Shown here piece by piece: positions 36,501-44,323 of a stretch of 64,000 nucleotides of DNA. Source of the DNA: Spirochaetaceae bacterium (lineage in GTDB: Bacteria; Spirochaetota; Spirochaetia; SZUA-6; DRHE01). The stretch's first letter is position 1. Every line of letters begins with the position of its first letter. A program made the translations under genes and the position numbers. The notes under the pieces are model-generated. The model did no database searches and had not been told where the DNA came from. It saw nothing but the letters and a program-made list of their open reading frames with translations. The stretch covers positions 2,951,598-3,015,597 of the forward strand of contig CP070696.1 of assembly GCA_020353535.1 (NCBI GenBank), given 5' to 3'.

Positions 36501-39242
36501 GTGCAGATCTTGCTGGTAGGAATTGACAGAGATACCGCCCAAATTCAGGCGGGAGAGGCGGATCAATTCCTGTTTGCCGAGAATGTCCAGGAGGCGGTCA
36601 ATTTACTCCTTCACATCGATGTGGATGTCGTGGTCCTTGACTGCAGCAGGCGTCCGGACGGAGAACTCGAGCATAGAGTCCGCAGGCTCAAAGCTAAGAC
36701 GGACCAGCCGATCGTCGCTCTGGTGGGGGACGCGGCAGGCGGATCCCGTGCACTCTCGGCGGGGGCTCAGGATTTCCTGATCCCGGAGCTGATCAGCGGG
36801 GACCTGTTGCAGCGCGTCGCGCGCTATGCATTTCAGCTGCATTCGACCTCCCGGTCGTTGGCGATCCTTTCGCAGGAGATCGAACGGCTGAAGAGCGGCG
36901 AGAATCCCTTTTTCTCCTTTTTTATGCACTCCCCTGTAGGTATGCTTCTCATGGACCTGGAGGGGTGCTGTATACGCAGCAATACCGCGCTGCAAACAAT
37001 ACTCGGGCACTCGGCCGAAGAGCTGCAGGGTATGAAACTCTCGCTATTCGTCCACGTCGACGACGCACCGAAGTACGTTGCGAATTTTAAGGATCTCCAG
37101 GACGGCAGGGTCGGTTTTTTTGAGACGGAGACCCGTTTCCAGCGCAGCGATGGAAAGACGTCCTGGTGGCGCCTGACCCTGTCCGTGCTTCGTTCTCGAT
37201 CCGGCGAGGTTCAGTTCCTCTTCGGACTGGTCAAGGACATCAGTCAATGGAAGAGAAGTGAAGTTGATCTGCAGAAGGCAAAAGAGCTTGCCGAAGCCAT
37301 GGCCCGTACCAAGGGCGAGTTTTTGGCGAACATGAGTCACGAGATCCGCACGCCGATTCATACCATAACCGGAATGACCGAGCTTCTGCTGGACACGGAT
37401 CTGGATATGGAGCAGAGCGAATACGCCGAACAGGTCCGCTTCTCCGCGGATGTGCTTCTCAGTTTGGTCAACGACATTCTTGACTATTCCAAGATCGAGG
37501 CGGGCAAACTCACCCTGGAAGAAATAGATTTCGATCTCTACGAGATGCTCGAGAAGGCCGTGGATCTGGTGATCCTCGAGGCTCACAAGAAGAACCTGGA
37601 GGTGATTCTCAAAGTTACCCCCGGGGTTCCGCACCGCCTGCGGGGCGACCCGGCCCGGCTGCGTCAAATCGTGGTCAACCTGTTCAACAATGCCGTAAAG
37701 TTTACCAGGGCGGGAGAGATAGAGATCTCAGTGGAGGAGATCGAGAGCGAGGCTTCACAATACACTCTGAAATTCCTGGTCCGGGACACCGGGCTGGGCA
37801 TCAGCAAAGATAGGATGACCCGCTTGTTCCAGTCCTTCTCCCAGGCCGATTCCTCCACAACCAGGAAATTCGGCGGCACCGGACTCGGACTCTCCATTTC
37901 CAAGAGTCTGGCGGAAATGATGAACGGCTCCATCGGTGTTGAAAGCGAAGAGGGCGTCGGCTCGACTTTCTGGTTCACCGTGCCGTTGAAAACCCAGGAA
38001 CGGGCGGATCAGTTCGCCTATCTGCCTCCCGATTTTTTTTCAGGTTTACGGATGCTCGTGGTCGATGATAACGCGTCGGCCCGGGAGGTCTTGAGAAGCT
38101 ATCTGGAGCAATGGGGCTGCCGCATCGACCAGGCCGAACGGGGCGAAGAGGCTCTGGCCATGATGCGCCGTTCCGTCGGAAGCGGGGAGGATCCGTACGG
38201 CCTGGTTTTGGTGGATCGGCGCATGCCCGGAATCGACGGCTGGCAGATGGCCAGCGAGGCAACCTCCGACCCGCTGCTTGCAGGGATGAAGCTGATTCTG
38301 CTTACTCCTGAAGGATTGGGAAGCGGGGAGGCCAAGATGAAACTTCTCAAATGGTTCCACGGCTATCTGGGCAAACCCGTGAAGCGGGGAGCCCTGCTGG
38401 CGGAGGTATTCAGGGTTCTGACCCTCGAGTATGAACCGGAACTGGCGGAGTTGGAGCCGGTGGAAGAGCTGGAGCCGGCGGAAGGGCTTGCGCTGATCCC
38501 TGAGCGAGACCTTGCGAGAGAAGAGCATCGGGGAGCTCGTGTGCTGGTGGTAGAGGACCATGAGGTCAATCAGCAGCTGTTTAGGACGATTCTCGAAAAG
38601 CTGGGCCATCAGGTATTTTTGGCCGGGGATGGTATTCAAGCCGTTGAGGCGGCCGAGAAGGGGAGCTTCGACCTGATCTTCATGGATATTCAGATGCCGA
38701 ATATGAATGGCTATGACGCCGCCAGAAAGCTGCGGGAGATGGGTGTGAAGGTTCCGATCATAGCGGTTACGGCCAGCGCGCTGCGGGAGGAGCAGAGCAA
38801 AGCCATCGCCGCCGGCATGAACCACTGTCTGACCAAACCTTTCAAGAAGCGGGATCTGGTTCCTGTTCTCGAGCAATGGTTGCCGACCACGCCTCGGTTT
38901 GAGGGAGCGGATATTCTCGATTTTCAGAAAGCAGCAGAGGCGTTCATGGGCAGGGTTGACGTGGTTCGTGATACCCTGGCTTCGTTTTTAAGGACTGTAG
39001 AAGATCAGATCAGCGGCATCGCGGCTGCACTGAAGGCGGGAGAACTCAAGGTGGTGCAGCGGGAAGCTCACTCGATGAGAGGAGGAGCCTTGAACCTGAC
39101 CGCCGCTGCTCTGGGGCAGGCTGCCCATAAGCTGGAGGATACGGCCGGGGCCGGAGACGGCGACGCAGCTATGGCGGCTTTTACGACCGTGCGGGAGGAG
39201 TTCGAAAGACTAAAGACCGTAGCCGCCTCCTACCTTTCCTGA
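36501..39242 (+). CDS. Hybrid sensor histidine kinase with REC, PAS, HisKA, HATPase, REC, REC and HPt domains
   Basis: The 913-residue soluble protein starts with a receiver-like domain (1-118) whose acceptor could be Asp in VVVLDCSR, but the Lys position is lost (FLIP). A PAS domain follows (about 135-250). HisKA has the phospho-His in NMSHEIRTPIHTITGM (about 280) and HATPase has DTGLGIS and GGTGLGLSISKSL. Two receivers follow: the first with VLVDRRMPGIDGW (about 575), the second complete with FMDIQMPNMNGYD and TKPF (about 680-800). An HPt domain at the end has the active His in REAHSMRGGALNL. No membrane segment, so it senses something internal. No output gene is adjacent. Confidence 0.93.
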   Translation: MQILLVGIDRDTAQIQAGEADQFLFAENVQEAVNLLLHIDVDVVVLDCSRRPDGELEHRVRRLKAKTDQPIVALVGDAAGGSRALSAGAQDFLIPELISGDLLQRVARYAFQLHSTSRSLAILSQEIERLKSGENPFFSFFMHSPVGMLLMDLEGCCIRSNTALQTILGHSAEELQGMKLSLFVHVDDAPKYVANFKDLQDGRVGFFETETRFQRSDGKTSWWRLTLSVLRSRSGEVQFLFGLVKDISQWKRSEVDLQKAKELAEAMARTKGEFLANMSHEIRTPIHTITGMTELLLDTDLDMEQSEYAEQVRFSADVLLSLVNDILDYSKIEAGKLTLEEIDFDLYEMLEKAVDLVILEAHKKNLEVILKVTPGVPHRLRGDPARLRQIVVNLFNNAVKFTRAGEIEISVEEIESEASQYTLKFLVRDTGLGISKDRMTRLFQSFSQADSSTTRKFGGTGLGLSISKSLAEMMNGSIGVESEEGVGSTFWFTVPLKTQERADQFAYLPPDFFSGLRMLVVDDNASAREVLRSYLEQWGCRIDQAERGEEALAMMRRSVGSGEDPYGLVLVDRRMPGIDGWQMASEATSDPLLAGMKLILLTPEGLGSGEAKMKLLKWFHGYLGKPVKRGALLAEVFRVLTLEYEPELAELEPVEELEPAEGLALIPERDLAREEHRGARVLVVEDHEVNQQLFRTILEKLGHQVFLAGDGIQAVEAAEKGSFDLIFMDIQMPNMNGYDAARKLREMGVKVPIIAVTASALREEQSKAIAAGMNHCLTKPFKKRDLVPVLEQWLPTTPRFEGADILDFQKAAEAFMGRVDVVRDTLASFLRTVEDQISGIAAALKAGELKVVQREAHSMRGGALNLTAAALGQAAHKLEDTAGAGDGDAAMAAFTTVREEFERLKTVAASYLS

Positions 39243-39272
39243 ACCGGCGCGTGCGGCCTCGGAGAACCCCGG

Positions 39273-40049
39273 TCAGGCGGGATCGTGTAGGCTCGCCGCT
39301 GTCAGGATAATGCCGACGGGACAATGATCTGAGCCCATGATCCGGGGCAGGATGAAGGCGCTCTCCAAAGCTGGACGCAAACGTTTGGAAATGCAGAAGT
39401 AATCGATCCGCCATCCGACGTTCCTTTCCCTCGCCCGGGTTGCCATGCTCCACCAGGTGTAGTGTCCACCTTCCTTGCAGAACTCCCGAAAGGTATCGAT
39501 GAATCCGGCCGCCAGATGTTCGCCGAATCCACGGCGTTCCTCGTCGGTGAATCCAGCGTTCAGCCTGTTGGCTTTGGGATGGGTCAGGTCGATCTCTTGA
39601 TGGGCCACGTTCAGATCCCCGCAGAATACCACGGGTTTGCTCTGCTCCAGATGCAGGAGATAGGCCCGGAAGTCCCGATCCCACTGCTGCCGGTATGGCA
39701 ATCGCAGGAGCCCCCGCTGGGCGTTCGGCGTATATACGTTGACAAGGTGAAAATCTGGAAATGTGAGGGTGAGCAGGCGGCCCTCCCCATCGTGTTCGTT
39801 TTTTCCCATGCCCAGGCGTACCTGATGGGCCTCGACTTTCGAGAAGCAGACGGTGCCGGAGTAGCCGGCTCTGTCCGCGGGATTCCAATACTGGAAGGAA
39901 AACTGTGGCAGAATCGGGCCGACTTGTTCGGGCCGAGCCCGAGTTTCCTGCAGACAGAGAATATCCGGGCGTTCATCCGCCAGGAAGGTGAAACCGTCCT
40001 TTCGCAGCAGCGCCCGCAGGCCGTTGACGTTCCATGACAGCAGCTTCAT
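39273..40049 (-). CDS. xth: Exodeoxyribonuclease III
   Basis: The 258-residue enzyme of the EEP nuclease family degrades DNA 3' ends and cleaves abasic sites. Landmarks are KLLSWNVNGLRALL (residues 2-15), DILCLQETRA with the metal-binding Glu, VFCGDLNVAHQEID with catalytic Asp and Asn, WRIDYFCIS, and the C-terminal IMGSDHCPVGI with catalytic Asp-His. All catalytic residues are present. It converges with the hybrid kinase gene, 30 bases apart. Confidence 0.95.
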   Translation of the reverse strand: MKLLSWNVNGLRALLRKDGFTFLADERPDILCLQETRARPEQVGPILPQFSFQYWNPADRAGYSGTVCFSKVEAHQVRLGMGKNEHDGEGRLLTLTFPDFHLVNVYTPNAQRGLLRLPYRQQWDRDFRAYLLHLEQSKPVVFCGDLNVAHQEIDLTHPKANRLNAGFTDEERRGFGEHLAAGFIDTFREFCKEGGHYTWWSMATRARERNVGWRIDYFCISKRLRPALESAFILPRIMGSDHCPVGIILTAASLHDPA

Positions 40050-40091
40050 CGTAGGTTTTTTGCTACTCCCCTCTTGTATATCAAAAATATA

Positions 40092-40120
40092 TTGACAATC
40101 ATATATAGTAATTCTATAAT
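40092..40120 (+). promoter_or_regulatory. Perfect consensus sigma70 promoter
   Basis: TTGACA (40092-40097) and TATAAT (40115-40120) are both exact consensus boxes with the ideal 17-base spacer in very AT-rich DNA. It drives the 61-residue membrane protein gene, whose ATG (40131) is 10 bases after the -10. Confidence 0.8.
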
Positions 40121-40130
40121 AATTTGTGGC

Positions 40131-40316
40131 ATGAGAAAAAGAATGATCTTAACCTACATAATCGGTGCCGCGATTGGCGCCCTGGCCGGTTTTCTGTACT
40201 ACCGATTCATAGGCTGCAGAACCGGAACCTGTCCGCTCACCTCCACACTGTACGGCTCCGTCCTCTATGGGATGGTCTTAGGATCGCTGCTCGGCGGATT
40301 GGTGTTGGCTCGCTGA
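40131..40316 (+). CDS. Small membrane protein (DUF6132-like)
   Basis: The 61-residue protein has two hydrophobic segments, ILTYIIGAAIGALAGFLYY (about 6-24) and SVLYGMVLGSLLGGLVLA (about 43-60). They flank a loop with two cysteines in GCRTGTCPLTS, a pattern I associate with the DUF6132 family of tiny membrane proteins of unknown role. The cysteine loop could bind metal or form a disulfide; that is inference. It is an isolated unit between a consensus promoter and a hairpin terminator. There is no Shine-Dalgarno. Confidence 0.8.
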   Translation: MRKRMILTYIIGAAIGALAGFLYYRFIGCRTGTCPLTSTLYGSVLYGMVLGSLLGGLVLAR

Positions 40317-40337
40317 GCTCGGGACCAGCTCTTTTTT
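40315..40337 (+). terminator. Intrinsic terminator
   Basis: GAGCT (40315-40319) and AGCTC (40327-40331) form a short stem with a 7-base loop, followed immediately by six T residues (40332-40337). The stem begins inside the stop codon of the small membrane protein gene. Confidence 0.65.
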
Positions 40338-40430
40338 GAGACTGTACACCGTACCCGGAATCCTGTCGATGAAAATAAATTTTTGCGCTTTTTCTCTGAA
40401 TCTTGTATCATTAGGTCGAGGAGGAGAGAT

Positions 40431-40898
40431 ATGCCGGTCACCCAGTTAAAAGAGTTTCTCGACAAGAACAAGGTCAAGTACGTATCGATTCGTCATTCCA
40501 CCGCCTACACGGCCCAGGAGATCGCTGCCTCGGCCCATGTGAAGGGAAGGAGCATGGCCAAGACCGTGATCGTGAAGATCGACGGGAAGATTGCTATGGC
40601 GGTGCTGCCCGCCAAGTACCAGATCGATCTGGACAGCTTGAAGAAATCCTGCAAAGCCGCTGCCGTGGAATTGGCAAGGGAGGAGGAGTTCTCTCACCTG
40701 TTTCAGGGTTGTGAGACCGGTGCCATGCCGCCCTTCGGAAATATCTACGGCTTTCCCGTGTACGCGGATGAAACTCTGAAAAAGGATGAGGAAATCGCCT
40801 TTAACGCCTGCTCCCACACCGAGCTGATACAGATTCCCTACAAGGATTTCGAGCGACTGGCCAAGCCGAAGTTCTGCAAATTCTCAGTGCTTTTGTAA
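40431..40898 (+). CDS. YbaK/ProX-type aminoacyl-tRNA deacylase domain protein
   Basis: The 155-residue stand-alone editing domain hydrolyses mischarged aminoacyl-tRNA. It contains TAYTAQEIAASAHVKGRSMAKTVIVKIDGK with the catalytic Lys region (about residues 22-50). Near residues 97-107 is GAMPPFGNIYG, the GxxPPFG motif of the YbaK fold, followed by FNACSHTELIQI. ATG at 40431 follows GAGGAGGAGAG, a strong RBS, so the frame's earlier start is rejected. The amino acid specificity is not clear. Confidence 0.9.
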   Translation: MPVTQLKEFLDKNKVKYVSIRHSTAYTAQEIAASAHVKGRSMAKTVIVKIDGKIAMAVLPAKYQIDLDSLKKSCKAAAVELAREEEFSHLFQGCETGAMPPFGNIYGFPVYADETLKKDEEIAFNACSHTELIQIPYKDFERLAKPKFCKFSVLL

Positions 40899-40964
40899 AA
40901 GCAGCTGCCGTTTCCGTACGAAATCTATCCTCAGCGGGCAATAGCCGCACCTTTGAATCTTCGC

Positions 40965-40970
40965 TATACT
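40965..40970 (+). promoter_or_regulatory. -10 box just upstream of the cupin gene
   Basis: TATACT (40965-40970) ends 8 bases before the ATG at 40979, and no Shine-Dalgarno is present. TTGAAT at 40953-40958 is too close to act as its -35. Confidence 0.4.
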
Positions 40971-40978
40971 CCTGAAGC

Positions 40979-41332
40979 ATGAGAGAGAACAAAGCGCAGC
41001 GTAAGAATGCGGAACTGCAAAATCTCACAAGCGTGGAGAAACCCGCTGGGATTTTCCGCACCACCCTATCCTTCAATGAGCAGAGCATGCTCTGCCATTT
41101 CAAATTGACCCGGGGTTCGGCGATCCCACTCCACAACCACGAAGCCGTTCAGCACGGATATGTACTTTCCGGTAAGCTCCGTTTCCTCCTGCACGAAGGC
41201 GAGAGCTTCGTCGCCACTGCCGGTATGAGCTACGCCTTCGATCCCTGGGAGCACCACGGGGCTGAGGTGTTGGAGGACAGCGAGGTGTTGGAGTTCTTCA
41301 CTCCGATGCGGCCCGAATATGCGGACAATTGA
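40979..41332 (+). CDS. Cupin domain protein (KdgF-like)
   Basis: The 117-residue single-domain cupin has metal-binding His and Glu residues in IPLHNHEAVQHGYVLSG (motif 1, about residues 44-60) and in YAFDPWEHHGAEV (motif 2). It resembles KdgF-type cupins, which open or linearise sugar rings in pectin and alginate catabolism, but the resemblance is general. Followed closely by RpiB-like and phosphoribosyltransferase genes. The -10 box is 8 bases from the start, so it may be leaderless. Confidence 0.8.
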   Translation: MRENKAQRKNAELQNLTSVEKPAGIFRTTLSFNEQSMLCHFKLTRGSAIPLHNHEAVQHGYVLSGKLRFLLHEGESFVATAGMSYAFDPWEHHGAEVLEDSEVLEFFTPMRPEYADN

Positions 41333-41359
41333 CGCGTGCGGGTGACCTGAGGCACAGCA

Positions 41360-41824
41360 ATGAAGAAGGTTGCCATAGGCTGTGATCCCAACGCAGCTGC
41401 GTTGAAGCAGATCATCTGTCAGCATCTCCAGGAGCTCGGCTACGAATATGAAGACTACGGCAGTGAGGACACAGTGTACGCCAATGTGGCGATCCAAGTT
41501 GCCGAAGCGGTAGCCCGCGGGGATCACGACCGCGGCATCCTGATCTGCGGAACCGGGATCGGAGTGTGCATCGCCGCCAACAAGGTGCCCGGCGCCTATG
41601 CCGCACTGTGCAGCGATGCTTATTCGGCCGAGAGGGCCCGGAAGAGCAACAACGCCAATATCATGACCATGGGCTCTCAGGTGATCGGGCCGGAGCTGGC
41701 CAAGACTCTGGTGACCATCTGGATGCGATCGGAGTACACTCCCGGCGGCCGCTCCGAACCCAAGGTGCGCCGGATCGTCGACTACGACAAAGCCCGCGGC
41801 CGGGAAAGCGCCCGGGATGAATAA
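41360..41824 (+). CDS. rpiB: RpiB/LacAB family sugar-phosphate isomerase
   Basis: The 154-residue isomerase starts MKKVAIGCDPNAAALKQ, with Asn replacing the usual His of the DHAG-type motif. It has the active-site Cys in RGILICGTGIGVCIAANK (about residue 65) and the anion-hole YSAERARKSNNANIMTMG. It interconverts ribose 5-phosphate and ribulose 5-phosphate or acts on a related sugar phosphate. It overlaps the next gene by 8 bases. The altered DPNA motif might mean a different sugar specificity. Confidence 0.9.
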   Translation: MKKVAIGCDPNAAALKQIICQHLQELGYEYEDYGSEDTVYANVAIQVAEAVARGDHDRGILICGTGIGVCIAANKVPGAYAALCSDAYSAERARKSNNANIMTMGSQVIGPELAKTLVTIWMRSEYTPGGRSEPKVRRIVDYDKARGRESARDE

Positions 41825-42392
41825 AAACCGGGCAGCCCGCGTCCAAAGTCCCGAAGCCGTCGGTATGGAACGCCAAGACAGGTACTTCCTGAGTTACCGG
41901 CAGATCCACGAAACCGTACAACAGCTGGCCCGGCGGATCGAGGCCACGGGCTTTGATCCGGATGTGATCGTCGCCATCGGTACGGGGGGCTTCATCCCTG
42001 CTCGGATACTCAAGACCTTCATCAATCGACCCATCTATACCGTGGGCATCTCCTACTACGGGCTGGACAATGTTCCCAAGGCGACTCCCCAGACCATTCA
42101 GTGGATCGACGAGGTGGAGAGGAAGCTGGCGGGCAAGCGGGTACTCCTGGTCGACGAGGTTGATGATTCCCGGGTGACCCTCGAGTACTGCCTGAAGGAG
42201 CTTCTCAGCCACGGACCGACGGAGATTGCGGTCATGGTTTTGCACAACAAGAACAAGGAAAAACGGGGAAAACTACCGCCGGAGATACGACACTACTTCG
42301 CCGGCCGGGAGATGGAGGACCGCTGGATCTGCTATCCCTGGGATGCCGAGGATATCCTATTTCACGAAGACCGGGCCAGGGCAATGGAGTGA
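41817..42392 (+). CDS. Phosphoribosyltransferase family protein
   Basis: The 191-residue type I PRTase has the PRPP-binding signature KRVLLVDEVDDSRVTLEY (about residues 108-125; two acidic residues then small residues) and an IGTGGFIPARILKTFI loop. The hood is short. It resembles xanthine-guanine PRTases but the base specificity is not clear. ATG at 41817 overlaps the rpiB stop; a second ATG at 41862 is possible. Its 3' end overlaps the convergent DUF123 gene by 31 bases. Confidence 0.88.
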   Translation: MNKNRAARVQSPEAVGMERQDRYFLSYRQIHETVQQLARRIEATGFDPDVIVAIGTGGFIPARILKTFINRPIYTVGISYYGLDNVPKATPQTIQWIDEVERKLAGKRVLLVDEVDDSRVTLEYCLKELLSHGPTEIAVMVLHNKNKEKRGKLPPEIRHYFAGREMEDRWICYPWDAEDILFHEDRARAME

Positions 42393-42892
42393 CGGTGGTG
42401 CAGAAGAAGGTCAAGGAAAGGCCGGCTCTGCAAGGGATTGACGTCGAAGCGCAGGAGGTGGGACGTACAGCTGCAGTCCGAACAGCCGAAACGGGGCGTA
42501 TGCCCGGCGGCAAGCCGGCTGACATCCCGGGCCAGGGAGCATTCCAGGTTTTGCCGGCAGCGGATGGGCAGGCTGGTGATATCCCCTGTTTCGGCCCCGT
42601 CGAGCAGATAGTCGATATGCCAATGCAGTTTTTTCCTTTTGCGGTGATGACGCGCGATCCGGGCGCTCAAGTTTAGCATCCCGGAACCGACATACACGTA
42701 CCAACCGGACTCGAACTGGATTTCTCCCAGCGATCCCACCCGTAGGGTCGATCGCCGCTTCACCTCAATGACCAGCAGATACGCACCTCTGTCTTCATGC
42801 GCTGCGTAAACCGCTTCCAGGTCAAGGGGAACTTCGGACCTCTTGACCCCGGCAGAGCCACCCTTCGCGGTTCGAATGGATACCACTCCCAT
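42362..42892 (-). CDS. DUF123 GIY-YIG-like nuclease family protein
   Basis: The 176-residue protein has the DUF123 core: GAYLLVIEVKRRSTLRVGSLG, WYVYVGSGMLNLSARIARHHR, and KLHWHIDYLL near residue 90. The C-terminal GCSDCSCTSHLLRF, with clustered Cys and His, may bind metal. The GIY-like YVYVG signature is present, but nuclease activity for this family is not well established. ATG at 42892 directly follows an in-frame TGA that ends a 48-codon open frame, so the true N-terminus is somewhat uncertain. Confidence 0.82.
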   Translation of the reverse strand: MGVVSIRTAKGGSAGVKRSEVPLDLEAVYAAHEDRGAYLLVIEVKRRSTLRVGSLGEIQFESGWYVYVGSGMLNLSARIARHHRKRKKLHWHIDYLLDGAETGDITSLPIRCRQNLECSLARDVSRLAAGHTPRFGCSDCSCTSHLLRFDVNPLQSRPFLDLLLHHRHSIALARSS

Positions 42893-43039
42893 TCAGATCC
42901 CGCCTTTGAGATCGATGAGCTTGCTAACAACGGCTGGATCGGTATGCAGGTTGGGCACGAAGCGGTTCGGACGGCTCGGAATGAAAGCTGGCTGAAGACC
43001 GCGGGAACGATCGAACAGCTTGAGGCTTGGAGCTGTCAA
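42893..43039 (-). CDS. Possible small ORF, 48 codons, in frame before the DUF123 gene
   Basis: The 143-base gap between the sugar kinase and the DUF123 gene is exactly filled by an open frame. It begins with TTG (43039) overlapping the kinase stop and ends with TGA immediately before the DUF123 ATG. The translation ends NRFVPNLHTDPAVVSKLIDL and looks protein-like, but I know no match and there is no good RBS. It could be a real small gene, a lost N-terminal part of the DUF123 protein behind a stop codon, or chance. Confidence 0.3.
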   Translation of the reverse strand: MTAPSLKLFDRSRGLQPAFIPSRPNRFVPNLHTDPAVVSKLIDLKGGI

Positions 43040-44184
43040 CGGGTGGCTTTAACTCCGCCCCCGGCCCCGGCTCTCTTCACCTCCGCCTCAACGGCAGCCT
43101 GGTTGACCATGGTGATGTCACCGGGAATCTCCTGAACCAGCATTCCGTGAGCCGCACCCCAGTTGACCGCGGTCTCCAGATCCTTTCCCTTCAGGATAGC
43201 CGCAAGCACACCGGAGGCGAAGGAATCCCCCCCGCCGGTGCGATCCCGAATCGGCACATTCTCCCGAACCGGTGCCGTGTACCAGGTATCCGACTTCGTG
43301 TCGTAGAGCACCGCGGCCCAGCTGATCAGGTCGGCGTTATGGGCACCCCGCCATTGGGTGCCGATCAAGCTGAGATTGGGGAAATCCTTTGCCACCCTTT
43401 TAATCGTCTCCTGATATGCGGGAAGCCAGTCATCGAAGCCGGCTCCCTTTTTCGATTTTGTATCGTAACCCAGGGCATCGGAGAGATCCGAGTCGTTTCC
43501 CACCAGGAAACCGAGGTAGGGGGCGAGTTGCTGATTGATGGCTCGGGCCTTGCCCTTGTCAGGCTCTACCTTGGAGCGGTAGTTCAAGTCCGCCGCAACG
43601 AAGGTGCCGTGTTCGGCAGCTTTACGTGCCGCTTCGATGGCCAGCTCCGCTGTCCGCGCTCCGATCAGCGTGAAGATGCCGCCAGTGTTGAATACCCGCA
43701 CGCCCTGTTCGCCGAACAATTCGTCGAAGTCGAAATCGCCGGGCTCGAGCTGCGTGGCCGGGCTGTGAGCCCGGTAGTAGGTTGTGTTGGAGGGGATGAC
43801 CCCTGCACCGTTGTAGGTGAAGTTTATCCCGTTGTGCAAGCCCCCCTTCTGGTTCGTGGAGTAGCGGCTGCCGTCGTTCTTCGTATTCCACCAGAGAATC
43901 CTGCTTACATCCACTCCCGCCTCCCGCATCTGGTTGCGGATATTTTCGCCGATCGGATCGTCAACCAGGGCGGTGAGCACGGCGCTGCGGAGCCCGAAGG
44001 TGTAGGCCAGACCGCAGGCTACGTTGGTTTCCCCCCCGCCTTGGAACACCCGAATGCTGTCCCGCATCCGTGCGGTAGGTACGTCCCGAGGATCGATGCG
44101 CAGCATCACCTCCCCAATGGAAATCCCGTCGTACCGGCACCTGTCTTGAGATTTGATCTCCTGATAGCTTATTATTTTCGCCAT
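43036..44184 (-). CDS. PfkB family sugar kinase (2-keto-3-deoxygluconate kinase-like)
   Basis: The 382-residue ribokinase-fold enzyme has GGGETNVACGLAYTFG (about residue 50), the PfkB substrate loop, and VPIRDRTGGGDSFASGVLAAIL (about 318-338), with catalytic Asp and the anion hole. The end GAGGGVKATR resembles KDG kinases. It would phosphorylate a keto-sugar acid or related sugar. At 382 residues it is longer than the usual 310-340. With the KdgF-like cupin and RpiB-like genes 2-3 kb away, a sugar-acid pathway is possible. Confidence 0.88.
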   Translation of the reverse strand: MAKIISYQEIKSQDRCRYDGISIGEVMLRIDPRDVPTARMRDSIRVFQGGGETNVACGLAYTFGLRSAVLTALVDDPIGENIRNQMREAGVDVSRILWWNTKNDGSRYSTNQKGGLHNGINFTYNGAGVIPSNTTYYRAHSPATQLEPGDFDFDELFGEQGVRVFNTGGIFTLIGARTAELAIEAARKAAEHGTFVAADLNYRSKVEPDKGKARAINQQLAPYLGFLVGNDSDLSDALGYDTKSKKGAGFDDWLPAYQETIKRVAKDFPNLSLIGTQWRGAHNADLISWAAVLYDTKSDTWYTAPVRENVPIRDRTGGGDSFASGVLAAILKGKDLETAVNWGAAHGMLVQEIPGDITMVNQAAVEAEVKRAGAGGGVKATR

Positions 44185-44256
44185 ATCACCGTCTCCCTCC
44201 TGCTTGTTGTCTTTACATTATTGGAATTGGACCGGGTTATCAAGGTTTGATTTTTA

Positions 44257-44285
44257 TTGACGATTCCACAAAACATTCATATGTT
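44257..44285 (+). promoter_or_regulatory. Promoter of the TetR-RND efflux operon
   Basis: TTGACG (44257-44262) and TATGTT (44280-44285) are 17 bases apart. The TetR-type operator begins one base after the -10 box. A second -10-like TAGGAT (44311-44316) lies just before the start codon. Confidence 0.55.
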
Positions 44286-44286
44286 T

Positions 44287-44306
44287 ATGACTGACCGTTC
44301 AGTCAT
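44287..44306. promoter_or_regulatory. TetR/AcrR-type operator
   Basis: ATGACTGA (44287-44294) and TCAGTCAT (44299-44306) form a perfect 8-bp inverted repeat with a 4-base centre. TGACTGA-type half-sites are classic for TetR/AcrR repressors of efflux genes. Its position between the -10 box and the repressor's own start codon indicates autorepression of the whole operon. Confidence 0.75.
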
Positions 44307-44323
44307 TTTATAGGATGCCGTAA

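Noticed and set aside
42893-42895. TGA as selenocysteine between the 48-codon frame and the DUF123 gene
   Set aside because: No selenocysteine insertion stem-loop is apparent and the DUF123 family has no Cys or Sec at this place.
43027-44250. 407-codon open frame on the plus strand
   Set aside because: It is antisense to the PfkB sugar kinase, which has clear active-site motifs.
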